This document shows, piece by piece, positions 27,457 to 37,028 of a stretch of 64,000 bases of DNA (positions within the stretch are counted from its first letter, which is position 1; each line of letters opens with the position of its first letter). Origin of the DNA: Paracoccus aestuariivivens (GTDB lineage: Bacteria; Pseudomonadota; Alphaproteobacteria; Rhodobacterales; Rhodobacteraceae). The translations under genes and the position numbers were made by a program. The DNA is taken from NCBI RefSeq assembly GCF_009711225.1, contig NZ_WMIE01000009.1, forward strand, positions 48,770-112,769. The letters run 5' to 3'. The notes below the pieces were generated by a model. That model saw nothing but the letters and a program-made list of their open reading frames with translations. It had not been told where the DNA came from and did no database searches.

Positions 27457-27585
27457 CCCGCGGATTTCGCCTGTTTCGTATGCCTTGCGCAAGTGCGACG
27501 GCGTATCGGGCCGCGCAGAGTGGAAAAACGCGCGACCTTGTGAACATATGACGCGAAATTCCGACTCGGGCGTAGGGGATAGCGC

Positions 27586-28899
27586 ATGGACATGACGGTC
27601 GACGAAGCTCTGACGCAGGGCGGGGCGGGTCGGTTCCAGCAACGGTTGTTGGGGATCTTCGGCTTGGTCTGGGCAGCGGACGCGATGCAGGTACTGGCGA
27701 TCGGCTTCACCGCTGCCTCGATCGCGGCAAGCTTCGGGCTGACGGTACCGCAGGCCTTGCAGACCGGAACGCTGTTCTTTCTGGGCATGTTCGTCGGGGC
27801 GACGCTGTTCGGCCGCATCGCGGACCGGATCGGGCGGCGCAAAGTCCTGATGCTGACGGTGACCTGTGACGCGATCTTCGGCCTTGCCTCGGTCTTTGCG
27901 CAGGATTTTGTCGTGCTGCTGGCCCTGCGTTTTCTGGTCGGGGTGGCGGTAGGGGGCACTCTGCCGGTCGATTACGCCATGATGGCCGAGTTCCTGCCGC
28001 CGCGAAACCGTGGCCGCTGGCTGGTCTGGCTTGAGGGGTTCTGGGCCGTCGGCACCATCGTCATCGCGCTGACCGCGTGGATCGCGCATCTCGCGGGCGC
28101 TGCCGAGCCGTGGCGCTGGGTTTTCGCGGTCGCCGCATTGCCCGCTCTGATCGGCATCTGGCTGCGGCTGTGGGTGCCGGAATCACCGATGTATCTGCTT
28201 CGCCAAGGCGATCAGGTCGGCGCGCGCAAGGTGATCGACCGTGTCCTGACCGGTAATGGCAGCCGCGAGCTTGGCCCGCAGGTGCGGTTGGTCGCCCCCG
28301 AAGCCCCCGAGGTCGGCGAAGGTATCTTTGGTCCCCGCATGCGTAACCGTAGCATCGCGATCTTTGCCACGTGGTTTCTGGTTTCGCTGTCCTATTACGG
28401 CGTCTTTGTCTGGTTACCCTCGCAACTGGTCAGCGGCGGGGCGGGCTTCGTGAAAAGCTACGGTTTCCTTGTCCTGTTGGCCTTTGCCCAGATCCCCGGC
28501 TATGCGCTGGCAGCTTATGGGGTCGAGTCTTGGGGCCGCAAACTGACATTGCAGATCTTCCTGCTGCTCAGCGCCGCCGGTTGCCTGATGTTCACGCTGG
28601 CGTCTACCCCCGCGCTTGGCGGAGGCGCGCTGCTGCTGATGAGCTTTGCGCTGCTGGGAACATGGGGCGCGCTATATGCTTTCACCCCCGAATTGTTCCC
28701 GACCGGTCTGCGCGCCACCGGCATGGGGACGGCCAGTGCGATGGCGCGGGTCGGCGGTCTGATCGCGCCTTCGCTGCTGGGTGTGGTCATGGCGCAGGGC
28801 TTTGGCATCGCGATCGGGGTGTTTGCCGGTCTGCTGGTGCTGGCGGCAGTGATCACCTTGGCGATCCGGACCGAAACCCGAAATCAGGCAATCGGCTGA
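27586..28899 (+). CDS. MFS transporter (sugar-transporter/SV2-like family)
   Basis: 437 residues with about 12 hydrophobic segments. The signature loop between helices 2 and 3 is GRIADRIGRRKVL (near residues 78-90), and PESPMYLLRQGD follows helix 6 (near residues 205-216), as in the PF00083 family. Closest in style to SV2-like or organic-acid carriers. Substrate unknown; it lies upstream of zapE but not obviously in a pathway cluster. Confidence 0.9.
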   Translation: MDMTVDEALTQGGAGRFQQRLLGIFGLVWAADAMQVLAIGFTAASIAASFGLTVPQALQTGTLFFLGMFVGATLFGRIADRIGRRKVLMLTVTCDAIFGLASVFAQDFVVLLALRFLVGVAVGGTLPVDYAMMAEFLPPRNRGRWLVWLEGFWAVGTIVIALTAWIAHLAGAAEPWRWVFAVAALPALIGIWLRLWVPESPMYLLRQGDQVGARKVIDRVLTGNGSRELGPQVRLVAPEAPEVGEGIFGPRMRNRSIAIFATWFLVSLSYYGVFVWLPSQLVSGGAGFVKSYGFLVLLAFAQIPGYALAAYGVESWGRKLTLQIFLLLSAAGCLMFTLASTPALGGGALLLMSFALLGTWGALYAFTPELFPTGLRATGMGTASAMARVGGLIAPSLLGVVMAQGFGIAIGVFAGLLVLAAVITLAIRTETRNQAIG

Positions 28900-28964
28900 T
28901 CCGTCCCTGATCTTCCGCTCCGGCCCCCTTGCGGGTCGGGGATTTCTTTGGCAGGGGGGCGATC

Positions 28965-30068
28965 ATGGTGACCGTATCCGAACTTTACGAGGCCCGCGTC
29001 CGCGCTGGTCAACTTGCTCCCGATGCCGCCCAGCGTGGTGTCTTGCCTGCGTTGGACCGTCTGGTCCGCGATCTGGTCGCGACTCCTGCGCCCGCGCCGC
29101 AGAAAACGGGATGGTTGTCCAAGCTGATCGGCGGTGGCCAAAGCGCCCCCGCTGCTGCTGCCAAGGGGGTCTACCTGTGGGGCGGGGTCGGGCGCGGCAA
29201 ATCCATGCTGATGGATCTGGTCATGGAGGCCGCGCCATTGTCGCAAAAGCGCCGCGTCCATTTCCACGAGTTCATGCAAGAGGTTCAGGCCGCGCTTGAG
29301 GGCGTGCGAAAGACCGGCCAGCAGGACGCTGTCCGTCCGGTTGCCAAATCCATCGCGCAGAACACCAGACTGCTCTGCTTTGATGAAATGCAGATTACCG
29401 ACATTGCCGATGCGATGATCGTCGGTCGCCTGTTCCAGATCCTGTTCGAGGAAGGCGTGACCACCGTCACCACCTCGAACCGCGTCCCTGAGGATCTGTA
29501 CAAGAACGGTCTGAACCGGCAGCTTTTCGTGCCCTTCATCGGCCTTCTGCGCGAGAAGATGGACGTGATCGAACTGGTCAGCGCCACCGATCACCGCCAG
29601 AACCGCGACGAGGGGGAGCAGGTCTGGTTCTCGCCTGCCGACAGTATTGCGCGCGGTCATCTGGACCGGATCTGGCGCGAGGAGACCGGCACGGCGGAAT
29701 CGACTCCGCTGGTGCTTGAGGTCAAGGGCCGCAAGGTCGAACTGCCCCAACATGTCGGTCGCATCGCGCGGGCCAGTTTCTGGGATCTGTGCGCCAAGCC
29801 CTTGGGTCCGGCGGATTACCTTGCCGTGGCCGAGGCGCTGGATCTGCTGCTGATCGACAGCATCCCCCGCCTGAGCCAGTCGAATTACAACGAGGCCAAG
29901 CGCTTCGTCACCCTGATCGACGCCCTCTACGAGGCCAAGGTCCGGCTGATCGCCAGCGGCGCCGATAATCCAGAACGCCTTTATGCCGAGGGCGAGGGCG
30001 CGTTCGAATTCGAACGCACAGCGAGCCGCCTGCGCGAGATGCGTGATGCTGACTGGGGACGCGGCTGA
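28965..30068 (+). CDS. zapE: Cell division protein ZapE (AFG1-like ATPase)
   Basis: 367 residues from the ATG at 28965, preceded by GGCAGGGGGGCGATC. The Walker A motif is GGVGRGKSMLMD near residues 72-83, Walker B LLCFDEMQITD near 136-146, and TSNRVPEDLYKNGLNR near 170 is the AFG1/ZapE signature. In E. coli ZapE associates with the Z-ring and destabilises FtsZ polymers; mitochondrial Afg1 handles membrane proteins. An earlier in-frame ATG at 28929 is less likely. Confidence 0.93.
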   Translation: MVTVSELYEARVRAGQLAPDAAQRGVLPALDRLVRDLVATPAPAPQKTGWLSKLIGGGQSAPAAAAKGVYLWGGVGRGKSMLMDLVMEAAPLSQKRRVHFHEFMQEVQAALEGVRKTGQQDAVRPVAKSIAQNTRLLCFDEMQITDIADAMIVGRLFQILFEEGVTTVTTSNRVPEDLYKNGLNRQLFVPFIGLLREKMDVIELVSATDHRQNRDEGEQVWFSPADSIARGHLDRIWREETGTAESTPLVLEVKGRKVELPQHVGRIARASFWDLCAKPLGPADYLAVAEALDLLLIDSIPRLSQSNYNEAKRFVTLIDALYEAKVRLIASGADNPERLYAEGEGAFEFERTASRLREMRDADWGRG

Positions 30069-30090
30069 TCTTAGAGATCGGCGGTCTGGG

Positions 30091-30738
30091 TCACGATTCG
30101 GCAGTAGTTCTTGTGCCGGATAAAGGCCGCGCCGGTTTCACCGGGTTCACGACTGATGCCAGCGCGGGGTATGCCATCATCGGGGCCAGCCGGTGCAGAT
30201 GCGACAGCGCCCGCAGGGTCATCGGTCCCGTATAAGAGGACTCCATCGGCGCACCTCCGGCCAGAAGGATCTCGTGGCGGGCGAGGGCGAGGTGGATCAT
30301 TTCGAACCCGCCGGGTTAGAGGCGCGTCCCAAGTCCCGGATGACCGGCCCTCATCAGGTGGTGCGGTGAACGAACAATCTGGGCCCCGCTGACCAGCGAC
30401 GATCCGCGCCAGAGCACCGGTTGCGGGCCATGGTCGCGGGTCAGGACCAGATCGCAGACGCGCAGGGTTTCGACCGGACGCTCGCCTTCGGGCGTGGCGA
30501 TCAGCGTTCCCGTGAGATAGCAGACATCCAGATCGTCGCCCGCCTCAAAGGGTTGCGGCGAGTATAGCGTGCCGTCCAGATCGTTGCCGGTGCTTCCATC
30601 TAACAGCGCCGGAGGTGGGGTCTCTCTGGCGACGTGACCGGTAGTGCTTCCGGTATAGCTGACCCATTCGTCATGTTCGATCACGCCGTCATCATTCGCG
30701 TCGTCGATCTCAAGCGGGAACAGACACCGACCGGCCAT
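30091..30738 (-). pseudogene. Broken EF-hand/Hint-domain protein gene
   Basis: The frame from ATG 30738 encodes 140 residues. An EF-hand-type calcium loop (DANDDGVIEHDE, residues 13-24) precedes a Hint start at Cys73 (CYLTGTLIATPEGERPVE, then DLVLTRDHGPQPVLWRG). It stops at TAA (30316-30318), and the same frame resumes with FEMIHLALARHEILLAGG, typical of the Hint C-terminal part, to 30091. Compared with intact Rhodobacteraceae Hint proteins, about 50 residues between these blocks are missing, as is most of the N-terminal region, which would run into folC. I read this as a decayed gene with a deletion and an in-frame stop. Confidence 0.75.
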
Positions 30739-30790
30739 TTTGGCAACCGGTCGGCGCGAAGCATTCCAGACAAAACGAGGGTGCGACAGA

Positions 30791-32062
30791 TCAGCCGTTC
30801 TGGCGCAGCACGTCGCCCGCCAGATAAAGCGAGCCGCAGATCAGGATACGCGCGCCGGGTTCCTCCAGCGCGATGCGGCGCACTGCATCCAGCGTGTCGG
30901 TGGCCGTCGTGGCGGCGATGCCCACGCGGATGGCGGCGCTTTCGGTTTCCTCCGCGGGCAAGGTGGCCTCGGCGCCGGGGATCGGGACTGCGATCATGCT
31001 GCGGATTTGGGACGCGAGCGGGCGCATATAGCCTTCGACATCCTTGGTGTTGAGCATGCCGCAGACCAGATGGGTCGGGCGTTTGGGCATGGCGGCAAGG
31101 GTCGCGGCGACGGCCTCGCCTCCGGCGGGGTTGTGCCCGCCATCTAGCCACAATTCGCAATCTCCCGCAGCCTCGACCAGTGGCCCGCGCGTCAGGCGCT
31201 GCATACGGGCGGGCCATTCTGCACGGGTGACGGCGGCGGTCGCCTCGGGCTCGCCAAAGCCAAGCTCGCGCAGGGCGGCGATGGCTGTGCCCGCATTCTG
31301 GATCTGGTGCGGGCCGGGCAGGTTCGGAAGCGGCAGATCCAGCAGACCCTTGTCGTCGAAATAGACCAGACGGCCATGCTCGGAGTAGCTGTCCCAATCC
31401 TGACGTGCGATGCGCAGGGGGGCGGCCAGCGCCTCGGCACGGGTCTCGATGACCTCGCGGCCCTCGGGGGCTTGCGGGGCGACGATGCAGGGCACGCCAC
31501 GCTTGATGATGCCGGCTTTTTCGCCCGCGATCTGGGGCAGGGTATCGCCCAGAAACTGGGTGTGGTCGATGCTGACCGGAGTGATGACGGTCAGGGCAGG
31601 ATTGTCGATGACATTCGTCGCGTCAAGCCGCCCGCCAAGCCCGACCTCAAGCAGGGTGTAATCGGCAGGGATGCGCGAGAACGCAAGGAATGCGGCCGCT
31701 GTGGTGATCTCGAAGAAGGTGATCGGATGACCGCCATTCGCGGCTTCGCATTCCTCCAATATCGCGGCCAGTTCGGTCTCGGAGATCAGCTCGCCCGCCA
31801 GCCGGATACGTTCGCGGAAATGCGCCAGATGCGGCGAGGTATAGGCGTGGACGCGCTTGCCCGCCGCCTCTAGCCCCGCGCGGATCATGGCCTGAGTCGA
31901 GCCCTTGCCATTCGTGCCGGCGATGTGGATCACGGGCGGAATGCGGCGTTCGGGATTGCCCAACGCCGCAAGGATGCGCTCCATCCGGTCCAGCGACAGG
32001 TCGATGACCTTGGGGTGCAACTGCATCAGCCGCGCGAGGATCTGGTCCGAGGTGGTCATCAT
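30791..32062 (-). CDS. folC: Bifunctional folylpolyglutamate synthase/dihydrofolate synthase
   Basis: 423 residues from the ATG at 32062 (a second ATG follows at 32059); the longer frame from 33049 runs antiparallel through accD in another frame and is rejected. Mur-ligase fold: ATP loop GTNGKGST near residues 48-55, YTSPHLAHFRERI near 76-88, GLGGRLDATNVI near 146-157, and LDGGHNPAGGEA in the C-terminal domain. Adds glutamates to folates in the cytoplasm. It starts 11 bases after the accD stop, the common accD-folC arrangement. Confidence 0.95.
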   Translation of the reverse strand: MMTTSDQILARLMQLHPKVIDLSLDRMERILAALGNPERRIPPVIHIAGTNGKGSTQAMIRAGLEAAGKRVHAYTSPHLAHFRERIRLAGELISETELAAILEECEAANGGHPITFFEITTAAAFLAFSRIPADYTLLEVGLGGRLDATNVIDNPALTVITPVSIDHTQFLGDTLPQIAGEKAGIIKRGVPCIVAPQAPEGREVIETRAEALAAPLRIARQDWDSYSEHGRLVYFDDKGLLDLPLPNLPGPHQIQNAGTAIAALRELGFGEPEATAAVTRAEWPARMQRLTRGPLVEAAGDCELWLDGGHNPAGGEAVAATLAAMPKRPTHLVCGMLNTKDVEGYMRPLASQIRSMIAVPIPGAEATLPAEETESAAIRVGIAATTATDTLDAVRRIALEEPGARILICGSLYLAGDVLRQNG

Positions 32063-32073
32063 GTGGGCCGGTC

Positions 32074-33012
32074 TCAGGCGGGTTTCGCCGGTGCTTCGGC
32101 TGCGGCTTCGGGTACAGCCGTCGCGATGCTGCCCGGCGCGGGAAGGTCCGCAGCGATCGGTGCAGGCTGGCGCAGGACCATGCGCAGGATCGAGATCAGT
32201 TCCTCGCGCAGTTTCTTGCGATGCGTCACGCGGTCCAGCATGCCGTGTTCCAGCAGATATTCGGCGCGCTGGAAGCCCTCGGGCAGTTTCTCGCGGATGG
32301 TCTGCTCGATGACGCGGGGACCGGCAAAACAGATCAGGGCATTCGGTTCGGCGATCTGGATGTCGCCCAGCATCGCGTAGCTGGCGGTCACGCCACCGGT
32401 CGTCGGATGGGTCAGCACGACGATATAGGGCAGTTTCGCTTCCTTGAGCATCTGCACGGCGACCGTGGTGCGCGGCATCTGCATCAGCGACAGGATGCCT
32501 TCCTGCATCCGTGCGCCACCTGCTGCGGAAAACAGGATCAGCGGGCGCTTCAGCTTCACGGCGCGTTCGGCAGCGGCGATGATCGCGTTGCCGACATACA
32601 TGCCCATCGAGCCGCCCATGAACGAGAAGTCCTGCGCGGCGGCAACGATGGGGGTGCGGCCCATTTCGCCTTCGGCGACAAGCATCGCGTCCTTTTCGCC
32701 GGTCGATTTCTGCGAGGCTTTCATCCGGTCGGGATATTTCTTCTGGTCGCGGAATTGCAGCGGGTCGGCGACCGGCTCGGGGACCTTGACCTCGTTGAAG
32801 ACGCCGCCATCGAACAGCGCGGCAAAACGCTCGCGCGGGGTGATGGCCAGATGGTGGTCGCAATGCGTGCAGACGTTCAGGTTGTCCGCAAGCTCCCGGT
32901 GAAACAGCATGTTTCCGCATTCCGGGCACTTCGTCCAAAGGTTCTCGGGCACTTCGCGACGCGAGAACAGCGAATTGATGCGCGGACGCACATAGTTGGT
33001 GATCCAGTTCAT
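32074..33012 (-). CDS. accD: Acetyl-CoA carboxylase carboxyltransferase subunit beta
   Basis: 312 residues from the ATG at 33012 ([11 protein letters not shown]), matching the usual AccD start; an ATG at 33036 would add 8 residues. A four-cysteine zinc finger (CPECGNMLF ... CTHCDHH) lies near residues 29-52, followed by the crotonase-fold carboxyltransferase domain with [12 protein letters not shown] and [12 protein letters not shown]. With AccA it transfers the carboxyl group from biotin to acetyl-CoA, the first step of fatty-acid synthesis. The C-terminus has an Ala/Pro tail. Confidence 0.96.
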   Translation of the reverse strand: MNWITNYVRPRINSLFSRREVPENLWTKCPECGNMLFHRELADNLNVCTHCDHHLAITPRERFAALFDGGVFNEVKVPEPVADPLQFRDQKKYPDRMKASQKSTGEKDAMLVAEGEMGRTPIVAAAQDFSFMGGSMGMYVGNAIIAAAERAVKLKRPLILFSAAGGARMQEGILSLMQMPRTTVAVQMLKEAKLPYIVVLTHPTTGGVTASYAMLGDIQIAEPNALICFAGPRVIEQTIREKLPEGFQRAEYLLEHGMLDRVTHRKKLREELISILRMVLRQPAPIAADLPAPGSIATAVPEAAAEAPAKPA

Positions 33013-33104
33013 CCGAGAGGGCCCCTTGCGCTGCATTTAGCCGCATCACTTAGGCAAACAGAGCCGGAATTGCAATTCCGAGCGCGTCGGGCTTTGATGC
33101 CTGA

Positions 33105-34532
33105 ATGTGGACCGAGATGTTTGTGTTCATTCACTATGCAGTTGCGCTCGCGGTCTCCGTGCGCGTGCTTTTGCGTCCCCGTCTGGAACCCACGGTTCGC
33201 TTGTCATGGATCCTCGTGATCGAGTTGGTCCCGCTGGTCGGAATCATCGCCTATGTGCTGTTCGGAGAGATCCGCGCCCGCGGTGCCGAGGTCGAGACGA
33301 TGGTCAATGTCCGCAGCCGCCTATCTGGCCTGTGGCGGCCAAATCCGGAACAGGTGCGCGAACCTCCGGATTTCGCGGCCCCACTGATCGCGGCGAATCG
33401 CGCAACGACCGGCTTTGTCGCCGTTCCCGGTAACCGCGCCACATTGCTTGCCGAGGATGACAGCTCCATCACCGATCTTGTCTCGGCGATCGACGGCGCG
33501 CGCAACCATGTCCATGTGTTGTTCTATATCTGGCTGGACGATGTCTCGGGCCGTGCTGTTGCGGATGCCCTGATCCGCGCCGCGCATCGGGGCGTGAAGG
33601 TGCGGGCGGTGATCGATGCTTTCGGCTCGCGTGCCTTCGGGCGGTCCGATGCGTGGCGGCGGATGCAGGCGGCGGGTGTCGAATGCGTCGAGGCGTTGCC
33701 CTTGGGACTGCCCGTCATCGGTGCGCTGATCCATCGGATGGACCTGCGCAATCACCGCAAGATCGTCGTGATCGACCATGTGCTGGGCTTTACCGGCAGC
33801 CGCAATTGCGCGGACGGTGCCTTCGCCGTCAAACCGCGTTTCGCTCCTTGGGTCGATGTCCTGCTTCGGATCGAAGGCCCTGTCGTCAGGCAGATGCAGG
33901 CGGTGTTTCTGCAGGACTGGATGAATTACACCGGCGAGGATCTGGGGCAGTTGCTGCTGACCTCGCCATCGGTGCTGGATCAGGGCGATATCGCGCAGGT
34001 CGTCGCCACCGGACCGGATGACCGGCAGGGGACGCTGTCGGATTGCATGGCGACGATGATCCATGCCGCCCGAGAGCGGTTGGTGATCACGACACCCTAT
34101 TACGTCCCCGACAGTTCACTGGATTCGGCCATCCGCACCGCCGCAAGGCGGGGCGTCGATGTGACCATGATCCTGCCCGCCCGAAACGATTCACTGGTGG
34201 TCCAGGCGACCTCGGAGGGTTTCTATTACGGGCTCGTCTCGTCGGGGGTGAAGCTGATGCTGTTCAAGGAAGGGCTGCTGCACGCCAAGATCATCACGGC
34301 AGATGGTCGCATGGCGATGCTGGGCAGCGCGAATATGGACCGTCGCAGTTTCGAACTGAACTATGAAATGAACATGCTTTTTCTGGGCGAGGAACTGACC
34401 CGCGATCTGGACGTCAGACAGGAATCCTATATCGCGCGGGCCGAATCGATTACGATCAGCGAGATCCGCGCTTGGTCCCTGTGGCGGCGTTTGCGCAACA
34501 ACCTGCTGGCTCTGGCCGCTCCGATCCTGTGA
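33105..34532 (+). CDS. cls: Cardiolipin synthase (phospholipase D family)
   Basis: 475 residues. Two N-terminal membrane helices (about residues 4-22 and 33-53) are followed by two PLD catalytic HKD motifs: HRKIVVID (near residues 218-225) and HAKIITAD (near 390-397), each with the downstream GS-N motif. It joins two phosphatidylglycerol molecules, or related substrates, to cardiolipin at the inner membrane. Divergent from accD. phhB follows after 12 bases and may be co-transcribed. Confidence 0.93.
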   Translation: MWTEMFVFIHYAVALAVSVRVLLRPRLEPTVRLSWILVIELVPLVGIIAYVLFGEIRARGAEVETMVNVRSRLSGLWRPNPEQVREPPDFAAPLIAANRATTGFVAVPGNRATLLAEDDSSITDLVSAIDGARNHVHVLFYIWLDDVSGRAVADALIRAAHRGVKVRAVIDAFGSRAFGRSDAWRRMQAAGVECVEALPLGLPVIGALIHRMDLRNHRKIVVIDHVLGFTGSRNCADGAFAVKPRFAPWVDVLLRIEGPVVRQMQAVFLQDWMNYTGEDLGQLLLTSPSVLDQGDIAQVVATGPDDRQGTLSDCMATMIHAARERLVITTPYYVPDSSLDSAIRTAARRGVDVTMILPARNDSLVVQATSEGFYYGLVSSGVKLMLFKEGLLHAKIITADGRMAMLGSANMDRRSFELNYEMNMLFLGEELTRDLDVRQESYIARAESITISEIRAWSLWRRLRNNLLALAAPIL

Positions 34533-34544
34533 ACCGAGGACAAT

Positions 34545-34868
34545 ATGACCGAACTGGCCGATCAGCATATCGTCGATGGCGCGCCCGCTTTGCCCGAGGC
34601 GCAGATCCGCACCTATCTGGAGCGTCTGGCCGGTTGGCAGCTTTCGACCGATGGCAAGTCGATCCGGCGGGACTGGAGCTTCAAGGGGTTCAAGCAGGCG
34701 GCGCAACTCGCGAATCTCGCGGCGTGGCAGGCCGAAGCGGCCAACCATCATCCCGACATTTCCTTTGGCTGGGGACAGGCCAGCGTCACCTTTGCGACCC
34801 ATTCGGCCGGAGGAGTGACGATGAACGATCTGATCATGGCGGCACGGCTGAATCGGGCAATTGGCTGA
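34545..34868 (+). CDS. phhB: 4a-hydroxytetrahydrobiopterin dehydratase
   Basis: 107 residues. Pterin-4a-carbinolamine dehydratase/DCoH fold; the active-site pattern EAANHHPDISFGWG followed by ATHSAGGVTMNDL holds the conserved His pair, aromatic residue and Asp. The enzyme regenerates tetrahydropterin cofactor for aromatic amino-acid hydroxylases, or serves as a moonlighting pterin dehydratase; phenylalanine hydroxylase is not in the window. The gene lies 12 bases after cls. Confidence 0.93.
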   Translation: MTELADQHIVDGAPALPEAQIRTYLERLAGWQLSTDGKSIRRDWSFKGFKQAAQLANLAAWQAEAANHHPDISFGWGQASVTFATHSAGGVTMNDLIMAARLNRAIG

Positions 34869-35129
34869 CCGGCAAGCTTGGCGTGTCCAAATCTTCCGCA
34901 TCTCCGATGTCGTCTTTCGATGGGCGCGTGCGATTGCGGTCGCGTCTTCGGTCGATCATCTTACCGCACGTCGACTGGGCTGGTCAGGACCGCGCAAGAC
35001 GGATTACGGTACGGGCGTGGATAGAAAACCATCGCAACCATCGGGCAGGATGCGCCAATGTGCTCAGATCCTGCCGGACGGTTTCACGGTAACGCATACT
35101 GACACCGATCAAAAATTGACGAGGACGTA
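34869..35129. other. 261-bp non-coding gap with an inverted repeat
   Basis: No credible gene was found. GGCAGGAT (35044-35051) and ATCCTGCC (35068-35075) form an 8-bp stem with a 16-base loop, about 55 bases before the DUF6478 start. It could be a terminator for phhB or a leader hairpin for the next gene. The remainder probably contains the promoter of the next gene. Confidence 0.4.
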
Positions 35130-35915
35130 ATGGCTGTGCGGCCAAGCAAATGGTTCGAACGAAAGTCCCGAGAGCGCACGATGCGCCTATGGGCGGAGAT
35201 GGCCGAAAGTGTCCAGTTCATGCCGCAGGGCCAGATCCGCCGCCTGACAGACGAGGCGCTGGGACTGCGTGCCAGCCTGAATCGTTTTCTGATGCGGGGG
35301 GACCGCAAGGCGTCGATTTCCCAAGCGGCGCTTGACGCGCTGAACCTGCCTGGCGGGACGGATTGGCGCTGGCGTCCGGGTTTCATGGCGGGACATATCA
35401 CGCCTCGGGGCGTGGCAAGTCCTGTGCCCGGAACCCGGCTTGGCGACCGCGCGGCGGTCTGGCACGACTGCGAGGAGCAGGCCATCGTGCTGGAGCAGGT
35501 GCAGAACCCGCGCGCGACCGATCTTTCGCCATTCGGGATGCGGCTCGAAGTGTTCAGCTTCAGCGGCAGTTTCCTGTCGATCTCGATCGACCTGCCTACG
35601 GACGCTCTGGAGGGGTTGACCTGCAACCATATCGTCCGGCTCGAGACCTCGATGGTGGTCGAGCGTCCGATCAGCGTGTTCGCCCGTCTGAATATCGGCC
35701 ACGGTCCGAATACGGACGAAATATTACAACCGTTGCAAGGGCTTGAGTCCGGCTTGCAAAGCCAGCAGGTTATCGAATTCGACCTTGCCTATATCGAGAT
35801 GAACGAAAAGCGGTTGGAAAAGATCTGGCTTGACCTGATCTTTGAATCCCCCGGCATGTGTGCGGTCGAAATCCGTGAACTGTTCTTGTCCCGCCATATG
35901 CGGGCCGATTTCTGA
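35130..35915 (+). CDS. DUF6478-type hypothetical protein
   Basis: 261 residues, cytoplasmic, no membrane segment. It starts MAVRPSKWFERKSRERTMRL, contains a Trp-rich WRWRPGF block near residue 80, then a beta-rich region (residues 130-260) reminiscent of a lectin or jelly-roll fold. I recognise it as the DUF6478-type protein common in Rhodobacteraceae; function is not known. Preceded by GACGAGGACGTA. Followed after 10 bases by a small coupled gene. Confidence 0.75.
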   Translation: MAVRPSKWFERKSRERTMRLWAEMAESVQFMPQGQIRRLTDEALGLRASLNRFLMRGDRKASISQAALDALNLPGGTDWRWRPGFMAGHITPRGVASPVPGTRLGDRAAVWHDCEEQAIVLEQVQNPRATDLSPFGMRLEVFSFSGSFLSISIDLPTDALEGLTCNHIVRLETSMVVERPISVFARLNIGHGPNTDEILQPLQGLESGLQSQQVIEFDLAYIEMNEKRLEKIWLDLIFESPGMCAVEIRELFLSRHMRADF

Positions 35916-35925
35916 CGAGGCCAAA

Positions 35926-36315
35926 TTGGATCAATTCGAATCGCTCGGACTGAAAAGTGGCATCTGGGAGGGTATTCTGCGGCGTGAAACCGCGCCGGCC
36001 CGCTTGGTGCTGGTGCATATGGGCGCACGCGTCGGCGATGCCCGATCGACCCCGCAGGCCGATGGCAGTTGGCGCGTCGCCGCAGCAATCCCCTCGCAAC
36101 GGCTGTCGGACGGGGTGCAAAGCTTTCTTCTGATGGAGGATCAGGGCGAGGACAGCCAGCCGCTGCAACCCGGCGCGATGCATCTGGCTTCGCTCGATAT
36201 TGTCGCTGGCCGCCCTTTAGAAGAAGACACGCGCGCCGAGATGAACCTCATGCGTGGCGAGATCGACCTTCTCAAGCGCGAGTTGCGCCGGATTGCGACG
36301 AAGCTAAACGGCTAG
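35926..36315 (+). CDS. Hypothetical protein with TTG start, partner of the DUF6478 gene
   Basis: 129 residues if translation begins at TTG 35926, preceded by GACGAGGCC with good spacing. No in-frame ATG exists at a sensible place: the earliest would extend through the DUF6478 gene (35842), and the next falls mid-domain. The product begins with a short polar helix (DQFESLGLKSGIWEG), has a beta-rich core, and ends in a probable coiled coil (RAEMNLMRGEIDLLKREL). It lies 10 bases downstream of DUF6478 and is likely co-translated with it. Function unknown. It converges on the GNAT gene with a 4-base overlap. Confidence 0.75.
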   Translation: MDQFESLGLKSGIWEGILRRETAPARLVLVHMGARVGDARSTPQADGSWRVAAAIPSQRLSDGVQSFLLMEDQGEDSQPLQPGAMHLASLDIVAGRPLEEDTRAEMNLMRGEIDLLKRELRRIATKLNG

Positions 36316-37028
36316 GGTCTGGCCCAGTAGCTATAGGCGCCGACCTCGCGGAAGCCCAGCTTGTCATAGGCGGCTCGTGCGCCGGTGTTGGCGCGGCTGA
36401 CCGCCAGCCCAAGACGGGGCGCGTCGTTTTGCGCGGCCCAGTTTGCGGCGGCATGCAGCAACCAGCTTGCCATGCCAAGGCGGCGGAACTGTGGCGCAAC
36501 CTCGATCGCGTGGATCATGGCGACCGGCCCTTCAATGGCGACAAACGCCGATCCGGCCGCCCTGTCATCCATCCGGCCAAGGATTGCGGTATGTGGTCCG
36601 CGCACGCGTTCCATCACGGCCTGTCGGGGCGGCGAGATGTTGCCTGCCGCCCAAAGGTCGCGTTGCACTTCAAGCGGCGGCCAGATCGCGAAAGCCGTCA
36701 GGGCCGGAAGCTCCGCCGCAAGTCCGGCGCAATCCATGGCCATGATCGCAGTCGGCGTTTCCCGCTGGTAGCCCCGCCCGATCAGCGCATCGCGCAGCGC
36801 AATGTCGGTGTCGGCCATACGAAACATCGGCCTTTGGTCCCATTCGCGATGCACGGCCTCGGCTGCGTCCAAATCGGCGGGCTGCCAGTCAGTCCCGAGC
36901 GCGATGGTCGAACTGACCCGTCCACCGGCCCCCAATCCGCGCCCCGTCCGCAGCGCGCCGGAGTTGCGGTATTCCGCCGCAGGCCATGTCGCCTCGAAGG
37001 CATCGGCAATGGACCTGTCGGGCGTCAC
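36312..37028 (-). CDS. GNAT-family N-acetyltransferase
   Basis: 238 residues. The C-terminal half is a GNAT fold with the acetyl-CoA pyrophosphate-binding motif QFRRLGMA near residues 180-187 and the final motif NTGARAAYDKLGFREVG, in which the conserved Tyr is the probable general acid. The N-terminal 110 residues are GNAT-like but degenerate. Its ATG overlaps the stop of the CinA/MoaB-type gene (ATGA), so both are expressed together. Acceptor substrate unknown. Confidence 0.87.
   Translation of the reverse strand: MTPDRSIADAFEATWPAAEYRNSGALRTGRGLGAGGRVSSTIALGTDWQPADLDAAEAVHREWDQRPMFRMADTDIALRDALIGRGYQRETPTAIMAMDCAGLAAELPALTAFAIWPPLEVQRDLWAAGNISPPRQAVMERVRGPHTAILGRMDDRAAGSAFVAIEGPVAMIHAIEVAPQFRRLGMASWLLHAAANWAAQNDAPRLGLAVSRANTGARAAYDKLGFREVGAYSYWARP

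Noticed and set aside
27457..28089. N-terminal extension of the 121-residue small membrane protein
   Set aside because: It is antisense to the MFS transporter and low in protein-like character.
32063..33049. N-terminal extension of folC
   Set aside because: Runs in another frame through accD; folC begins at 32062 with a normal N-terminus.
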